From Tunturibacter empetritectus (GTDB lineage Bacteria; Acidobacteriota; Terriglobia; Terriglobales; Acidobacteriaceae), in contig NZ_CP132932.1 in assembly GCF_040358985.1 (NCBI RefSeq), positions 744,001 through 808,000 of the forward strand: 64,000 nt of DNA, in the 5' to 3' direction. Numbering within the stretch: the stretch's first letter is position 1; every line of letters begins with the position of its first letter. The notes beneath the pieces are model-generated. The model was not told the DNA's origin and searched no databases. It worked only from the letters and a program-made list of their open reading frames with translations. The translations under genes were made by a program, and so were the position numbers. Below are positions 26,945 to 35,923 of this stretch, one piece after another.

Positions 26945-27619
26945 ATGGACGTCCAAGGCCTACAAATGACCCAACTGACCCAACCAACACCACCCACTCC
27001 TGGTGTCTTCAAACGCAACCCACCCATCGCAGGGGAAGCCGAAGCCATCGAAGCCGCGAAGAACGGCGATGCAGAAGCCTTCTCCAAGCTCTACGCCCTG
27101 CACAAACGCCGCGTCTACACCCTCTGCCTCCGCATGCTCGGCAACGTCTCCGAGGCCGAAGATATGACCCAGGAGGCCTTTCTGCATCTCTTCCGCAAGA
27201 TCGGCAGCTTCCGCGGGGAATCGGCCTTCTCCACCTGGCTCCACAGACTCACGGTAAACCTGGTGCTCATGCACCTCCGCAAGAAAGGCCTCAACCTGGT
27301 CTCCCTCGAAGAGACCATCAACCCTTCGGAAGAAGACGCACCCAAGCGCGACTTCGGCAGCCGAGACCTGGCCCTCACCGGCTCAGTCGACCGCGTAGCC
27401 CTCGAGCGTGCCGTAGCTTCTCTGCCCCCCGGCTATCGCATGGTCTTCGTCCTTCACGATGTCGAAGGCTTCGAACATAACGAGATCGCCACCATGCTCG
27501 AGTGCTCCACCGGTAACAGCAAATCGCAGCTCCACAAGGCCCGCCTCAAACTACGCGAACTCCTCCGCCAGCCTGAACCAGCTGCCCAGCCAAACGGCCT
27601 CAAGGAGGTAGCGGTATGA
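26945..27619 (+). CDS. ECF RNA polymerase sigma factor
   Basis: Sigma-70 family extracytoplasmic-function factor of 224 residues with region 2 ([30 protein letters not shown]) and region 4 ([26 protein letters not shown]). It would direct RNA polymerase to stress-response promoters. CGGAG lies about eight bases before the ATG. Its last codons overlap the next ORF by four bases (ATGA), the usual arrangement with a sigma-factor regulator. Confidence 0.93.
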   Translation: MDVQGLQMTQLTQPTPPTPGVFKRNPPIAGEAEAIEAAKNGDAEAFSKLYALHKRRVYTLCLRMLGNVSEAEDMTQEAFLHLFRKIGSFRGESAFSTWLHRLTVNLVLMHLRKKGLNLVSLEETINPSEEDAPKRDFGSRDLALTGSVDRVALERAVASLPPGYRMVFVLHDVEGFEHNEIATMLECSTGNSKSQLHKARLKLRELLRQPEPAAQPNGLKEVAV

Positions 27620-27924
27620 CGGAATTCAAATCTCTCGACTTCGACACCATGACTCCCGCCGACTTCGAGAATTATCTGCCCGAGTTCTTTGCCAACGGCG
27701 ACGGCCACGTCAGTACCGATCCGCGCCTCCAGACCTTCCTCGCGAATAATCCCGACTGCGCCGCCCTCGTTCGCGACCTCGAAGCTATCGCCGACCAAGC
27801 CCGCAGCCTCTTCGAACCCACCGAAGATCAGGACCCCAGCGACGCTGTCTGGAGCAACATCCAGAACAAGCTGAAGCAGGGCACCGCTGGCGAAGACGAC
27901 CTCCCAATCCCACAAACTGTCTAG
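27616..27924 (+). CDS. Small acidic protein coupled to ECF sigma factor
   Basis: Soluble acidic protein of 102 residues, four-base coupled to the sigma gene. It has no transmembrane helix and no H-x3-C-x2-C zinc anti-sigma motif, but position 40-70 ([20 protein letters not shown]) resembles the short helical start of anti-sigma proteins. By position it is the best candidate for a cytoplasmic anti-sigma factor. A strong terminator follows, ending the two-gene operon. I do not recognise the family. Confidence 0.65.
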   Translation: MTEFKSLDFDTMTPADFENYLPEFFANGDGHVSTDPRLQTFLANNPDCAALVRDLEAIADQARSLFEPTEDQDPSDAVWSNIQNKLKQGTAGEDDLPIPQTV

Positions 27925-27956
27925 CGAATTATCTGGCAAAACCGCACCGACGCAAG

Positions 27957-28005
27957 CAGCCCAGCCTCCGCAGCGTCATCGCAGAGGCTGGGCTGTTCTG
28001 CTCTT
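27957..28005 (+). terminator. Rho-independent terminator of the sigma operon
   Basis: CAGCCCAGCCTC and GAGGCTGGGCTG form a perfect 12-bp stem around a 15-base loop, followed by TTCTGCTCTTT. It starts about 33 bases past the small ORF's stop. Confidence 0.9.
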
Positions 28006-28192
28006 TCCAGTGCAAGCTGTGCGTATATGGACTCCTCCGTCCACTTACGGACATCGTTTCTCCGAAGCCTCACGGCGAAAACCCTGCAAACACCGCGAAA
28101 TACGAGCCAATTAGCGCTCAACCGCCTCATTTCATTTGGTCACTCACATGCACTCACTCCAGCGGGTCCAATAGGCTGCGCAAGGAGTCTGC

Positions 28193-30631
28193 ATGAGATC
28201 TCTCCTTCAAGACGTACGCTACGCTCTCCGCCAACTCTTCAAGAGTCCCGGCTTCGCAGCCACCGCCATCCTCTCCCTCGCCTGCGGAATCGCCGCAACC
28301 TCAGCCGTCTTCAGCGTGGTCTGGGGAGTCGTCATGAACCCCTACCCCTACGCCGCCCCCGACCGCATGGTGCACTTTGCACTCGGAGGCGCCACAGCCA
28401 ACGGCTACAACGGCGTAGCGATCACAGCCACCCAGTGGCAACAACTCCGCAAAGTCCCAGCCATCGAGGACTCGGTCCTGATGAACTTCAAAAACATGAC
28501 CATCACCGGAAGCGACCTGCCGGAAGACGTCCACAGCACCCTGATGACGTCCAATGGCTTTAACTTCTTCGGCGTGCCCACCCTGCTCGGCCGAGGAATT
28601 CTGCCATCGGACGCAAGCGACGACCGCGATCCGCAACCAATCCTCGTGATCAGCTACAAATTCTGGCAGCGCCACTTCAACGGCGACCCCACCCTCATCG
28701 GCAAAACCATTCAACTGGATCACCAGCCCTACAACGTAGTAGGTGTTGCCGCAAAGCGCTTTACCTGGGGCGACGCCGATGTCTATCTACCCATGAAGAC
28801 AACTGCAGGCACCGACGCCTACCAGGTAGAGGCCCGCCTCAAGCCCGGAGTCAGCCACCACCTCGCCGAACAGCAACTCCAACCGCTCCTCACCCAGTTT
28901 GAAAAGGACACCCCACGAAACTTCCCACCCAACCCTGGACCATTGACCGTCATCGGCCTCAACGATCAGTTCATGAAAGCGATCGGCCCCTCCCTCGCGC
29001 TCCTCTTTGGTGCCGTCCTGCTGCTCCTCGCCATCGGCTGCGGCAACGTCTCGATCCTTCTGCTCGCCCGGGGTGTGGCCCGCGAGCATGAGTTTGCCGT
29101 ACGCGCCGCCATCGGAGCCTCGCGCGCACGCATCGTCCGTCAGCTCCTCACCGAAGCCCTCTTGCTCTCAGTCACCGGCGCCACGCTGGGAGTGCTCTTC
29201 GCCTATAAGCTGCTCGCAGGCATCATCGCGCTCCTGCCCCAATACTCCTTCCCCCACGAGGCCGCCTTCGCCATCAACCTCCCCGTGCTTGCCTTCTCTG
29301 TCGTGGTCTCCCTGCTGACCGGGATCTTCTTCGGCCTCTGGCCTGCGCTGCGTCTCTCGCGCCCCGATGTTCGCGAGGCCATGCAGACCGGCACCCGCAA
29401 GGTCGCTGGCACAGTCAGCGGCCGGGCACTCCACAACGCCCTCATCGCCGGCCAGATCGCACTCACCCTCCTGCTCCTCTCCGCCGCCGGCGCTGCCGTT
29501 CAAAGCTTTCTCAAGCTCGCCCACACTCCTCTCGGATACGACCCGCATAACACCATGTCGATCGGTCTGCCCATTCGCGAGTCCGCCTACTCCACCCTCC
29601 CCGCTCGCATCGCCTACGTCGAACTCCTCCGCAACAAAATCGCCGAGATCCCCGGCGTTCGCATGGTAGCCATCTCCGCCAATGCCACGCCGCCAAACAA
29701 CGGCCTCAACTCGCCGATCGAACTCCTGGGCCAACCCTCCTCCCAGGACCGGAAAGCGCGGATCAACTTCGTCAGCGAGGAATACTTTCCGCTGCTCAAA
29801 ATCTCCCTGCTCCAGGGCCGCCTCTGGACCGAGTCCGAGAACCATAACGCCAACTCCGTCGCGGTCATCAACCAGACCTTCGCCCATAAGTACTTTCCCA
29901 ACGGCGATGCCATCGGCCACTCCCTCACGATAGGGGCTCTCAAAAACGCGCCTCCAGAGGTGACCCCTCAACCAAGTGCAACAGGCTGGATCCAGATCAT
30001 CGGGGTCACCGAAGACAAGCTCGATGATGGCCTGCGTAATCCAGTCGCCCCCGAGGCCTTCATCCCATACACCCTCGCCATGTGGGGCTACACCCAGTTC
30101 CTGGTCCACACCGACGGCCCACCCACCGCCATGATCCACACCATCGGCCAGCAGGTCGCCTCCGTGGATCACGACCAACAGATAGGCCAGTCGGTCCTGG
30201 ACCTCGAACACTGGATCAGCACCCAGCCCGAGTACGCCCAGGGCCAGCTCCTCTCCTGGCTCTTCGCCGGATTCGCCATCCTCGCTCTCCTTCTCGCAGC
30301 AGTCGGCCTCTACAGCGTCGTCTCCTACACCGTCTCGCAACGCACCAACGAGTTCGGCATCCGCATGGCCCTCGGCGCTCCACGCGGTAGCGTACTCGAG
30401 TTAGTCGCGCGCTCAGCCATCACGAGCGTCGGCATCGGCGTTGCGATAGGAATCCTGCTCACCATCCTGCTGCAAAAAGGTCTGGCTCACTGGGCTGCGG
30501 CAACCAACCAGACGCTGACTCCTCTGCTCTTCGCCGTCGCCATCCTCGCATCCGTAGTCCTCATCGCCAGCGGCATCCCAGCCCGCCGCGCCACCCAGGT
30601 AGAACCAATGGAAGCCCTCCGCTACGAGTAA
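28193..30631 (+). CDS. ADOP-type ABC transporter permease
   Basis: Membrane protein of 812 residues with the duplicated MacB-periplasmic-core plus FtsX layout of the acidobacterial duplicated orphan permease family. Start M-R-S-L-L-Q-D-V-R-Y-A-L-R-Q-L is typical, with an early helix at 20-45, a three-helix FtsX set around 260-420 and a second set at the C-terminus, ending P-M-E-A-L-R-Y-E. These permeases are usually not next to an ATPase gene, and none is present here. AAGGAG is six bases upstream. Substrate unknown; MacB relatives export peptides, lipoproteins or drugs. Confidence 0.9.
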   Translation: MRSLLQDVRYALRQLFKSPGFAATAILSLACGIAATSAVFSVVWGVVMNPYPYAAPDRMVHFALGGATANGYNGVAITATQWQQLRKVPAIEDSVLMNFKNMTITGSDLPEDVHSTLMTSNGFNFFGVPTLLGRGILPSDASDDRDPQPILVISYKFWQRHFNGDPTLIGKTIQLDHQPYNVVGVAAKRFTWGDADVYLPMKTTAGTDAYQVEARLKPGVSHHLAEQQLQPLLTQFEKDTPRNFPPNPGPLTVIGLNDQFMKAIGPSLALLFGAVLLLLAIGCGNVSILLLARGVAREHEFAVRAAIGASRARIVRQLLTEALLLSVTGATLGVLFAYKLLAGIIALLPQYSFPHEAAFAINLPVLAFSVVVSLLTGIFFGLWPALRLSRPDVREAMQTGTRKVAGTVSGRALHNALIAGQIALTLLLLSAAGAAVQSFLKLAHTPLGYDPHNTMSIGLPIRESAYSTLPARIAYVELLRNKIAEIPGVRMVAISANATPPNNGLNSPIELLGQPSSQDRKARINFVSEEYFPLLKISLLQGRLWTESENHNANSVAVINQTFAHKYFPNGDAIGHSLTIGALKNAPPEVTPQPSATGWIQIIGVTEDKLDDGLRNPVAPEAFIPYTLAMWGYTQFLVHTDGPPTAMIHTIGQQVASVDHDQQIGQSVLDLEHWISTQPEYAQGQLLSWLFAGFAILALLLAAVGLYSVVSYTVSQRTNEFGIRMALGAPRGSVLELVARSAITSVGIGVAIGILLTILLQKGLAHWAAATNQTLTPLLFAVAILASVVLIASGIPARRATQVEPMEALRYE

Positions 30632-30964
30632 CCCTCCGACTGCCGTGTCGCCGTTGCTTCGCATTCGCATTGTCGTTCCCCCGTTACCCAAAATTGTCGT
30701 CCCCTGCTACCCAAAAAGGATCGTCATTCTGAGCGAAGTTGCTCACGGCTTTTTGTGAGCAACGCAGTCGAAGAATCCCTGTATTTGTCTTTGCCTTTTC
30801 TTGTCATTCCGCGCCCTGAGCTTGTCGAAGGGAAAGAACCCCGCATTTCGCTATTACCGGTGCATCTGCATGGTTGCTGTTCCGCCATCGGCTGTTGAGC
30901 ACCCACGATCTCAACCCTTTGATGGATGGGAGATTCCAAATCAGACGAGTAGCATAGCTCCCTG
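30632..30964. repeat. Intergenic stretch with family B repeats
   Basis: About 330 bp without a gene. A family-B copy with hairpin GTTGCTCAC / GTGAGCAAC lies at 30722-30790, then a second variant GTCATTCCGCGCCCTGAGCTTGTCGAAGGG-type stretch at 30804-30850. A short near-duplicate (GTCGTTCCCCCGTTACCCAAAA / GTCGTCCCCTGCTACCCAAAA) lies at 30672-30716. Confidence 0.85.
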
Positions 30965-32290
30965 ATGGAACAGCGTCGGCAGATGGGACTGGCCGCAACC
31001 CTCTCCGTGGTTACTGGAGAGTCGATTGCGCTCGGCATCTTCCTTACTCCCGCCGCAATGGCAAGATCGCTGGGCTCGCCTCTCCTGCTGGCCGCCGTAT
31101 GGTGCGGCATGGGCCTCATCACCTTATGCGGAGCGCTCTGCTACTCCGAGCTAGCCATCAACTACCCCCTCACTGGCGGCGAATATGTCTACCTGCGCCA
31201 GGGTTACGGCACCCGCCTCGCATTCCTCTACGGCTGGATGTCCGCCGCCGTCATGGACCCAGGCCTCGCCGCCGCGCTCGCCGTAGGCGCAGCCCCCTAT
31301 GTCCTCTCCCTCTTCGGACTCCCGCCGCGCACGCAAATCGTCATCCCCGCGCTAATCCTCATCGGCCTCGCTGTCCTCAACTACATCGGCACTCGCCTCA
31401 GCCGCCGCGTCATGACCACCGCCAACCTCTTGAAGATCGCAGTCCTCGTATGCCTCGTGCTCTGGGCATGGATCTCCGGGCACGCGACCGTCGCGCATCT
31501 GTTGCCTTTAGCCGCCCGCCGCCCCGGCTCCGAACCTCTCTTCGCCGCCATCGCCGGAGCCACCGTCAGCGCCTTCTTCAGCTTCGGCGGATGGTGGGAG
31601 GCAGGCAAGATCGCCGGCGAAGTCCGCAACCCAAGCCGCAACATGCCCCTCGCCTTCACCGGAGGCGTGCTCCTAGTCACCGCTGTCTATCTCCTGGTCA
31701 GCGCCTCGTTCCTCATGGTCGTCCCGCTCGAAAAGATCGTCTCCAACACCGCCTTCGTAGCCCAGTTCGGCGAAGCCCTCTTCGGCACCACAGGAGGCAA
31801 AGTCCTCTCCGCCTGCGTCCTCCTCTCCGTTCTCGGAGGACTCATGGCCCTTACCATGGCTGCCCCGCGCGTCTACTACGCCATGGCAAAAGACGGTGCC
31901 TTCTTCGCCCCCTTCGGCAAGCTCCATCCTCGCTTCGGCACTCCCGCCAGCGGCATCCTCCTGCAAACCGGCCTCGCCCTCCTTGTCCTAAGCTTCGGAG
32001 CCTTCAACCGCATCCTCTCCTTCATCATCTTCTCCGCGCTCTGCTTTCTCGCCCTCTCCGTCACCACCCTCTTCCGCATGCCTCAGCCCGTTCGCCGATG
32101 GTGGTTCCCCACCGCACCCATCGTCTTCCTCCTCGGCTGCGCCGTCATCGACCTGATGATCCTCCTGCACGATCCCATCCCCGCGCTTATCGGTTTAGTC
32201 ATCGTCCTCTGCGGCGAACCCGTCCGCCGTCTCTTCTTCTCCAAGGCAGACGTCAACGCCAACCCACTTCCCCAACAAATCACATCCTGA
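30965..32290 (+). CDS. APC-superfamily amino acid permease
   Basis: Inner-membrane transporter of 441 residues with about 12 hydrophobic helices. The first helix carries the unwound-helix glycine motif (G-E-S-I-A-L-G-I-F-L), and the consensus G-G-E-Y-V-Y-L-R-Q-G-Y-G is present near 77, so it belongs to the amino acid-polyamine-organocation superfamily. Substrate cannot be read from the sequence. The AhpD-like gene starts 12 bases after its stop behind AAAGGA, so the two are co-transcribed. The start at 30965 has little Shine-Dalgarno support. Confidence 0.88.
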   Translation: MEQRRQMGLAATLSVVTGESIALGIFLTPAAMARSLGSPLLLAAVWCGMGLITLCGALCYSELAINYPLTGGEYVYLRQGYGTRLAFLYGWMSAAVMDPGLAAALAVGAAPYVLSLFGLPPRTQIVIPALILIGLAVLNYIGTRLSRRVMTTANLLKIAVLVCLVLWAWISGHATVAHLLPLAARRPGSEPLFAAIAGATVSAFFSFGGWWEAGKIAGEVRNPSRNMPLAFTGGVLLVTAVYLLVSASFLMVVPLEKIVSNTAFVAQFGEALFGTTGGKVLSACVLLSVLGGLMALTMAAPRVYYAMAKDGAFFAPFGKLHPRFGTPASGILLQTGLALLVLSFGAFNRILSFIIFSALCFLALSVTTLFRMPQPVRRWWFPTAPIVFLLGCAVIDLMILLHDPIPALIGLVIVLCGEPVRRLFFSKADVNANPLPQQITS

Positions 32291-32302
32291 AAGGAACGAC
32301 TC

Positions 32303-32872
32303 ATGGCACACATCCAACTCCCCGAAGGCCTCCCCGGCATCCGCGGCGCAATGGCCTTCCGCCCCGCCACCGCAAGGCCGCTCAACGATCTCGTAGAAGT
32401 CCTCCTCCACGGCCCCAACTCCCTCACCCCGGGCGAGCGCGAACTCATCGCAACCTACGTCTCCTCCGAAAACGACTGCTACTACTGTCAAACCATCCAC
32501 GGAGCCATAGCCGCAGCCAGCCTCAACGGCGACGAAGCCCTCGTCAAACAGGTCAAGCACGACTTCCACAATGCCGCCATCTCCGAAAAGCTAAAAGCCC
32601 TCCTCGTCATCGCAGGCAAGGTACAACGAGGCGGCAAGCACGTCACCACCGACGACGTAGCCGCCGCCCGCGATCAGGGCGCAACCGACATCGAGATCCA
32701 CGACACCGTCCTCATCGCCGCCGCCTTCTGCATGTTCAACCGCTACGTCGACGGACTCGGAACCACCCAACCCCGCGATGAAGCCATGTACCGCGAGCGC
32801 GGCAAGTGGATCGCACGCGAAGGATACGTCAGCGTCAGCAAAGAATATCTGCCCGCCGAAGCCGCACACTAG
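32303..32872 (+). CDS. AhpD-like carboxymuconolactone decarboxylase family protein, copy 1
   Basis: Alkylhydroperoxidase AhpD-like protein of 189 residues. The redox motif C-Y-Y-C-Q-T-I-H gives the C-x-x-C-x-x-x-H signature of peroxidase-type members, in an all-helical fold, with a preceding conserved E-R-E-L-I-A. Expected to be cytosolic and to reduce peroxides or handle reactive intermediates with an unidentified partner. It is translated just after the permease and is paralogous to the next gene, sharing long blocks such as H-D-T-V-L-I-A-A-A-F-C-M-F-N-R-Y. Confidence 0.88.
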   Translation: MAHIQLPEGLPGIRGAMAFRPATARPLNDLVEVLLHGPNSLTPGERELIATYVSSENDCYYCQTIHGAIAAASLNGDEALVKQVKHDFHNAAISEKLKALLVIAGKVQRGGKHVTTDDVAAARDQGATDIEIHDTVLIAAAFCMFNRYVDGLGTTQPRDEAMYRERGKWIAREGYVSVSKEYLPAEAAH

Positions 32873-32896
32873 TTGGTTTAGAGTCGTCGCTTTTTT

Positions 32897-32965
32897 GTTT
32901 GTCATTCCCGAGGGAACCTGCTTTTGGTTGTCATTCCCGAAGGGAATCTGCGTCTGCAGTTCTCA
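32897..32965. repeat. Two short family B repeats between AhpD paralogues
   Basis: GTCATTCCCGAGGGAACCTGC and GTCATTCCCGAAGGGAATCTGC in tandem 30 bases apart, each with the CCCGARGGGAA inverted repeat, followed by GTCTGCAGTT. Confidence 0.85.
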
Positions 32966-32996
32966 CCATCAGTCAAAACCCAGTAAGGAGAGACTC

Positions 32997-33545
32997 ATGC
33001 CCCACATCAAACTGCCCGAAGGCTTCCCTGGCATCAGCAGCGGATTCGTCTACCGCCCCGAAACCGCCAAGCCCATGCGCGAACTCGCCCACGTCCTCCT
33101 GCACGAGCCCAACTCCCTCACTCCCGCCGAGCGCGAACTCATCGCAACCTACGTCTCCAGCCAGAACGACTGCTACTTCTGCCAGACCAGCCACGCCTCA
33201 GCCGCCGCCGCGCACCTCGGCAACGATTGGGGTCTAACCGAACAGGTAAGACAAAACTACGAACAGGCACCCGTCTCAGACAAACTAAAAGCCCTCCTCA
33301 CCATCGCAGGCAAAGTCCAACAAGGCGGCAAGCACGTCACCTCCGAAGACGTCGCCAAAGCCCGCAAACAAGGCGCCACCGACCTCGAGATTCACGACAC
33401 CGTCCTCATCGCCGCAGCCTTCTGCATGTTCAACCGCTACGTCGACGGCCTCGCCACCTGGCAACCCGAAGACCCAGAGATGTACGCCAAGATGGGCCAA
33501 CACCTGGCCACCGAAGGCTACCTGGCCCCCTCCATCAAAGCCTGA
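32997..33545 (+). CDS. AhpD-like carboxymuconolactone decarboxylase family protein, copy 2
   Basis: Paralogue of the preceding gene, 182 residues. It keeps C-Y-F-C-Q-T-S-H and the helical framework but differs in the C-terminal third (D-P-E-M-Y-A-K-M-G-Q-H). TAAGGAG precedes the ATG. Tandem arrangement and extensive shared sequence point to a local duplication, now separated by repeat DNA. The pair may act on the same peroxide or on different ones; nothing in the sequence decides. Confidence 0.88.
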   Translation: MPHIKLPEGFPGISSGFVYRPETAKPMRELAHVLLHEPNSLTPAERELIATYVSSQNDCYFCQTSHASAAAAHLGNDWGLTEQVRQNYEQAPVSDKLKALLTIAGKVQQGGKHVTSEDVAKARKQGATDLEIHDTVLIAAAFCMFNRYVDGLATWQPEDPEMYAKMGQHLATEGYLAPSIKA

Positions 33546-33599
33546 CCCACGCAATCGCAGTTGCTATTGCGGTTGCAGTCACTGCTGCAGTTGCTTGTC

Positions 33600-33750
33600 C
33601 TTTTTTGTCATTCCGTAGCGCAGCGAAGGAATCTGCTGTTGCACTTCCCGTAGCTTTGTCTAAACTCTCCACACCACTCCATAAAATCGTCATCTCGACC
33701 GAAGCGATAGAAAGCTTCATCGTCTGCCTTCGGTCGGGCGTGGAATAGCA
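33600..33750. repeat. Family B repeats after AhpD pair
   Basis: A GTCATTCCGTAGCGCAGCGAAGG copy near 33606 and a GTCATCTCGACCGAAGCGATAG copy near 33690 whose end GCCTTCGGTCGGGCG pairs back with CGACCGAAG. Flanked by TTGCNN-type microsatellite at 33552-33600. Confidence 0.75.
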
Positions 33751-33779
33751 ACGCTCGCTACCAATCGAAGTGGGCGCGC

Positions 33780-34442
33780 CTAACCAATCTCGCGATCGAC
33801 CGGGGCATCCAGGCAACATTGAAACTTCTCAACGAACTGAGCCACATGTAGGCCATCCGCCAGAGCGTGGTGCACATGGATCGATACGGGCATTGTGCAG
33901 CGGCCACCCGCCTCAGTAATTTTGCCGAACGTGATGCGGGGCGCGGAGTCTTCGTGCGCGAAGTCGCGAGCATGCGAAATGGAGGTAAAGTCGAACCAGG
34001 GAAGCACCGAATAACGGATCAGGTTGGCCTCCGGATAGCGCTCGATGTCATCTCTCTGCCGCACCCGGTCGAGTTCGATAGCCGCCTCCCGCACGAACTC
34101 ATCGATTCGCGGTCGGAACTGATAGTGTCCCAGGCCAATCGTGCCATTCTCGCGTCCTACAGCACTTCCGCCATTGATCTGTTCATAGCTCCAGACGGTG
34201 TCGCCAACAATACGCGTCTTGAAGTTCTCAACTTGGTGCGCAGCGACAAGTGAGCGATGCAGCAGTGACAAAAAGACTGACAGTTGATGCTTCTTGGCGT
34301 AATAGTAGGTCTCTGTGCAGTCAACGCGGAGGCAGACGCCGTGATAGGGCTCGGTAAAACTCTTGAAGAAATCGAAACTCGCGCGTCGCTCCCAAGTCTC
34401 CAGGTCAATCTTCTGTCTGCTCCCAATCACAATCTCTTGCAT
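33780..34442 (-). CDS. Chloramphenicol acetyltransferase-like protein
   Basis: Type A chloramphenicol O-acetyltransferase-like protein of 220 residues, near the family's usual 215. The catalytic motif H-x-x-x-D-G is present as H-V-H-H-A-L-A-D-G-L-H-V near residue 190, and T-W-x-R-R-x-x-F-x-F-F (E-T-W-E-R-R-A-S-F-D-F-F) at the N-terminus is characteristic. Acetyl-CoA would be the donor. Whether it confers resistance or is a CAT-like acetyltransferase cannot be read. Codon use is less GC-biased than the flanking core genes, consistent with acquisition. Confidence 0.9.
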   Translation of the reverse strand: MQEIVIGSRQKIDLETWERRASFDFFKSFTEPYHGVCLRVDCTETYYYAKKHQLSVFLSLLHRSLVAAHQVENFKTRIVGDTVWSYEQINGGSAVGRENGTIGLGHYQFRPRIDEFVREAAIELDRVRQRDDIERYPEANLIRYSVLPWFDFTSISHARDFAHEDSAPRITFGKITEAGGRCTMPVSIHVHHALADGLHVAQFVEKFQCCLDAPVDREIG

Positions 34443-34560
34443 GCTCCAATGCTAAATCGAAGAAGCCTCCTCTATCGCTTTTGATGCGAACGGCGTTTAT
34501 CAGGACTGATGTGGGTTACTTGTGAAATATTGGTGACCGCTCGGTTCAGGGAGACCCACT

Positions 34561-35523
34561 ATGCGTCAAATCAGGAAGCTATCATTCTTGCTCATCGTCT
34601 CACCTTGGATTGCCGCGTATTCGATGGCTCAAACGGATTCGTCACCACACTCAGTCCAAATGGTAGTGGTCGAACCGGGCGTTCAGCTCGAAGTTCTGGA
34701 TTGGGGCGGGTCCGGAAGACCTCTCATCTTTCTGGCTGGGAACGGCGATACAGCGCATCGTTTCGATGGCTTCGCTCCACAATTCAGAAAGCGGCACCAC
34801 GTTTTCGCCGTCACGCGGAGAGGATTTGGCGCCTCCAGCAGTCCCGCACCGGCCAATGGGAATTATTCAGCGGACCGCCTTGGCGATGATGTGCTTGCGG
34901 TGGCGAAGGCGCTCCGCATCGACCGTCCTGTGCTGGTGGGGCATTCCATGGCCGGAGAGGAGTTGAGTTCGATCGGGAGCCGCTTTCCAAACAAGGTTTC
35001 CGGGTTGATCTATCTGGATGCTGCGACTGACTTTGCTCTCGATGATCCTGAGCATCCACTTCTGACAAACGAGATGAATGACATGAAGAAGCGCATTGAC
35101 AAGATCGAAGCAGGTGGGGTGGATGAAAAGAAAGAGCTATTGGAACTGGAGATTGCTGCAGCACGCTTCGAGACCGTCCTACATCATGACAACGCGGAGA
35201 TAGCAAATATGCCGCCCCTGCCGCCTCGTTCGCCAATCGGTGCGGCGCTCAACTTCGGCACGCAAAAGTACACAAGCATTTCAGTTCCCGCTCTCGCTAT
35301 CTATGCATGTCCGCACAACTGGGACCGCCTACCTGATGGCGACAGGAAGGCCGCCTTGATCAAGGACGATAAAGCGCGCTGCACGCGCTGGGCCGATAAT
35401 TTCCGCAGGGGCGTGCCCAACGCCCATATCGTTATGATCCCGAACGCAGACCACTATGTGTATTTGAGCAACGAAGCTCAGGTGGTCGCAGAGATGAATG
35501 CGTTTCTTGACAACCTTCATTGA
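34561..35523 (+). CDS. Secreted alpha/beta hydrolase
   Basis: Exported hydrolase of 320 residues with a signal peptide ending near A-Y-S-M-A-Q and an alpha/beta-hydrolase fold. The nucleophile elbow is G-H-S-M-A-G at about 128 and the likely catalytic histidine is in N-A-D-H-Y-V-Y-L; the oxyanion stretch L-A-G-N-G-D follows the first strand. Substrate unknown. GGGAGACCC precedes the ATG. Together with the divergent acetyltransferase it forms a stretch of less GC-biased codon use, suggesting a horizontally acquired pair. Confidence 0.85.
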   Translation: MRQIRKLSFLLIVSPWIAAYSMAQTDSSPHSVQMVVVEPGVQLEVLDWGGSGRPLIFLAGNGDTAHRFDGFAPQFRKRHHVFAVTRRGFGASSSPAPANGNYSADRLGDDVLAVAKALRIDRPVLVGHSMAGEELSSIGSRFPNKVSGLIYLDAATDFALDDPEHPLLTNEMNDMKKRIDKIEAGGVDEKKELLELEIAAARFETVLHHDNAEIANMPPLPPRSPIGAALNFGTQKYTSISVPALAIYACPHNWDRLPDGDRKAALIKDDKARCTRWADNFRRGVPNAHIVMIPNADHYVYLSNEAQVVAEMNAFLDNLH

Positions 35524-35691
35524 ACGAAGTTCGAGAACCGACACCATCAAAGATGGTCGACATCCTCCTCGGGCCCTTAGAAATTCGGCTCTCAACTCCC
35601 TAGAAGTCGGCTTGTCGTCATCTATGTTATTTATCCGGAAAACGGGCATCTCGCGGCCCCCCGCATTCTGCTACCAACCGCTACCAACCCC

Positions 35692-35721
35692 TTGCACTAC
35701 CCCAAACCCCCGGTGTATCGT
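35692..35721 (+). promoter_or_regulatory. Putative promoter of the aroK leader
   Basis: TTGCAC at 35692-35697 and TATCGT at 35716-35721, spacing 18. The expected start point falls within a few bases of the leader ATG at 35731, so the leader would be almost leaderless. Confidence 0.45.
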
Positions 35722-35730
35722 CTTACCAGC

Positions 35731-35826
35731 ATGTCGAGCCGCTTCCAGTTCGCTTTTTTTACCTGCTCCTATTGGCGCCATCCAGCGGCCAGTGGAGTCC
35801 TCGCATGCATCTCTGAAAAAACCTAA
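35731..35826 (+). CDS. Aromatic-rich leader peptide ahead of shikimate kinase
   Basis: A 31-residue ORF, start M-S-S-R-F-Q-F-A-F-F-T-C-S-Y-W. Six of residues 5-15 are aromatic: Phe at 5, 7, 9 and 10, Tyr at 14, Trp at 15. The stop (35824-35826) lies in the loop of a CTCTGAA / TTCAGAG hairpin (35811-35837), and 25 bases later begins an 11-bp hairpin with a T-rich tail. The next gene, aroK, makes an intermediate common to all three aromatic amino acids. This is the layout of a ribosome-mediated attenuator. No match to a described leader is claimed. Confidence 0.7.
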   Translation: MSSRFQFAFFTCSYWRHPAASGVLACISEKT

Positions 35827-35851
35827 AAACTTCAGAGTCTTCGACCTTCCC

Positions 35852-35889
35852 GAGCCGCAACCCACACCAGGTTGCGGCTCTTTCGTTTT
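35852..35889 (+). terminator. Attenuator-type terminator before aroK
   Basis: GAGCCGCAACC (35852-35862) and GGTTGCGGCTC (35870-35880) form a perfect 11-bp stem with a 7-base loop, followed by TTTCGTTTT. It lies between the leader peptide and the aroK Shine-Dalgarno. A competing pairing is possible: GCGGC at 35785-35789 with GCCGC at 35854-35858 in the left arm. Confidence 0.85.
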
Positions 35890-35923
35890 CCGCAACGTTT
35901 TACAGGCACACTAAGGAGAGGCA

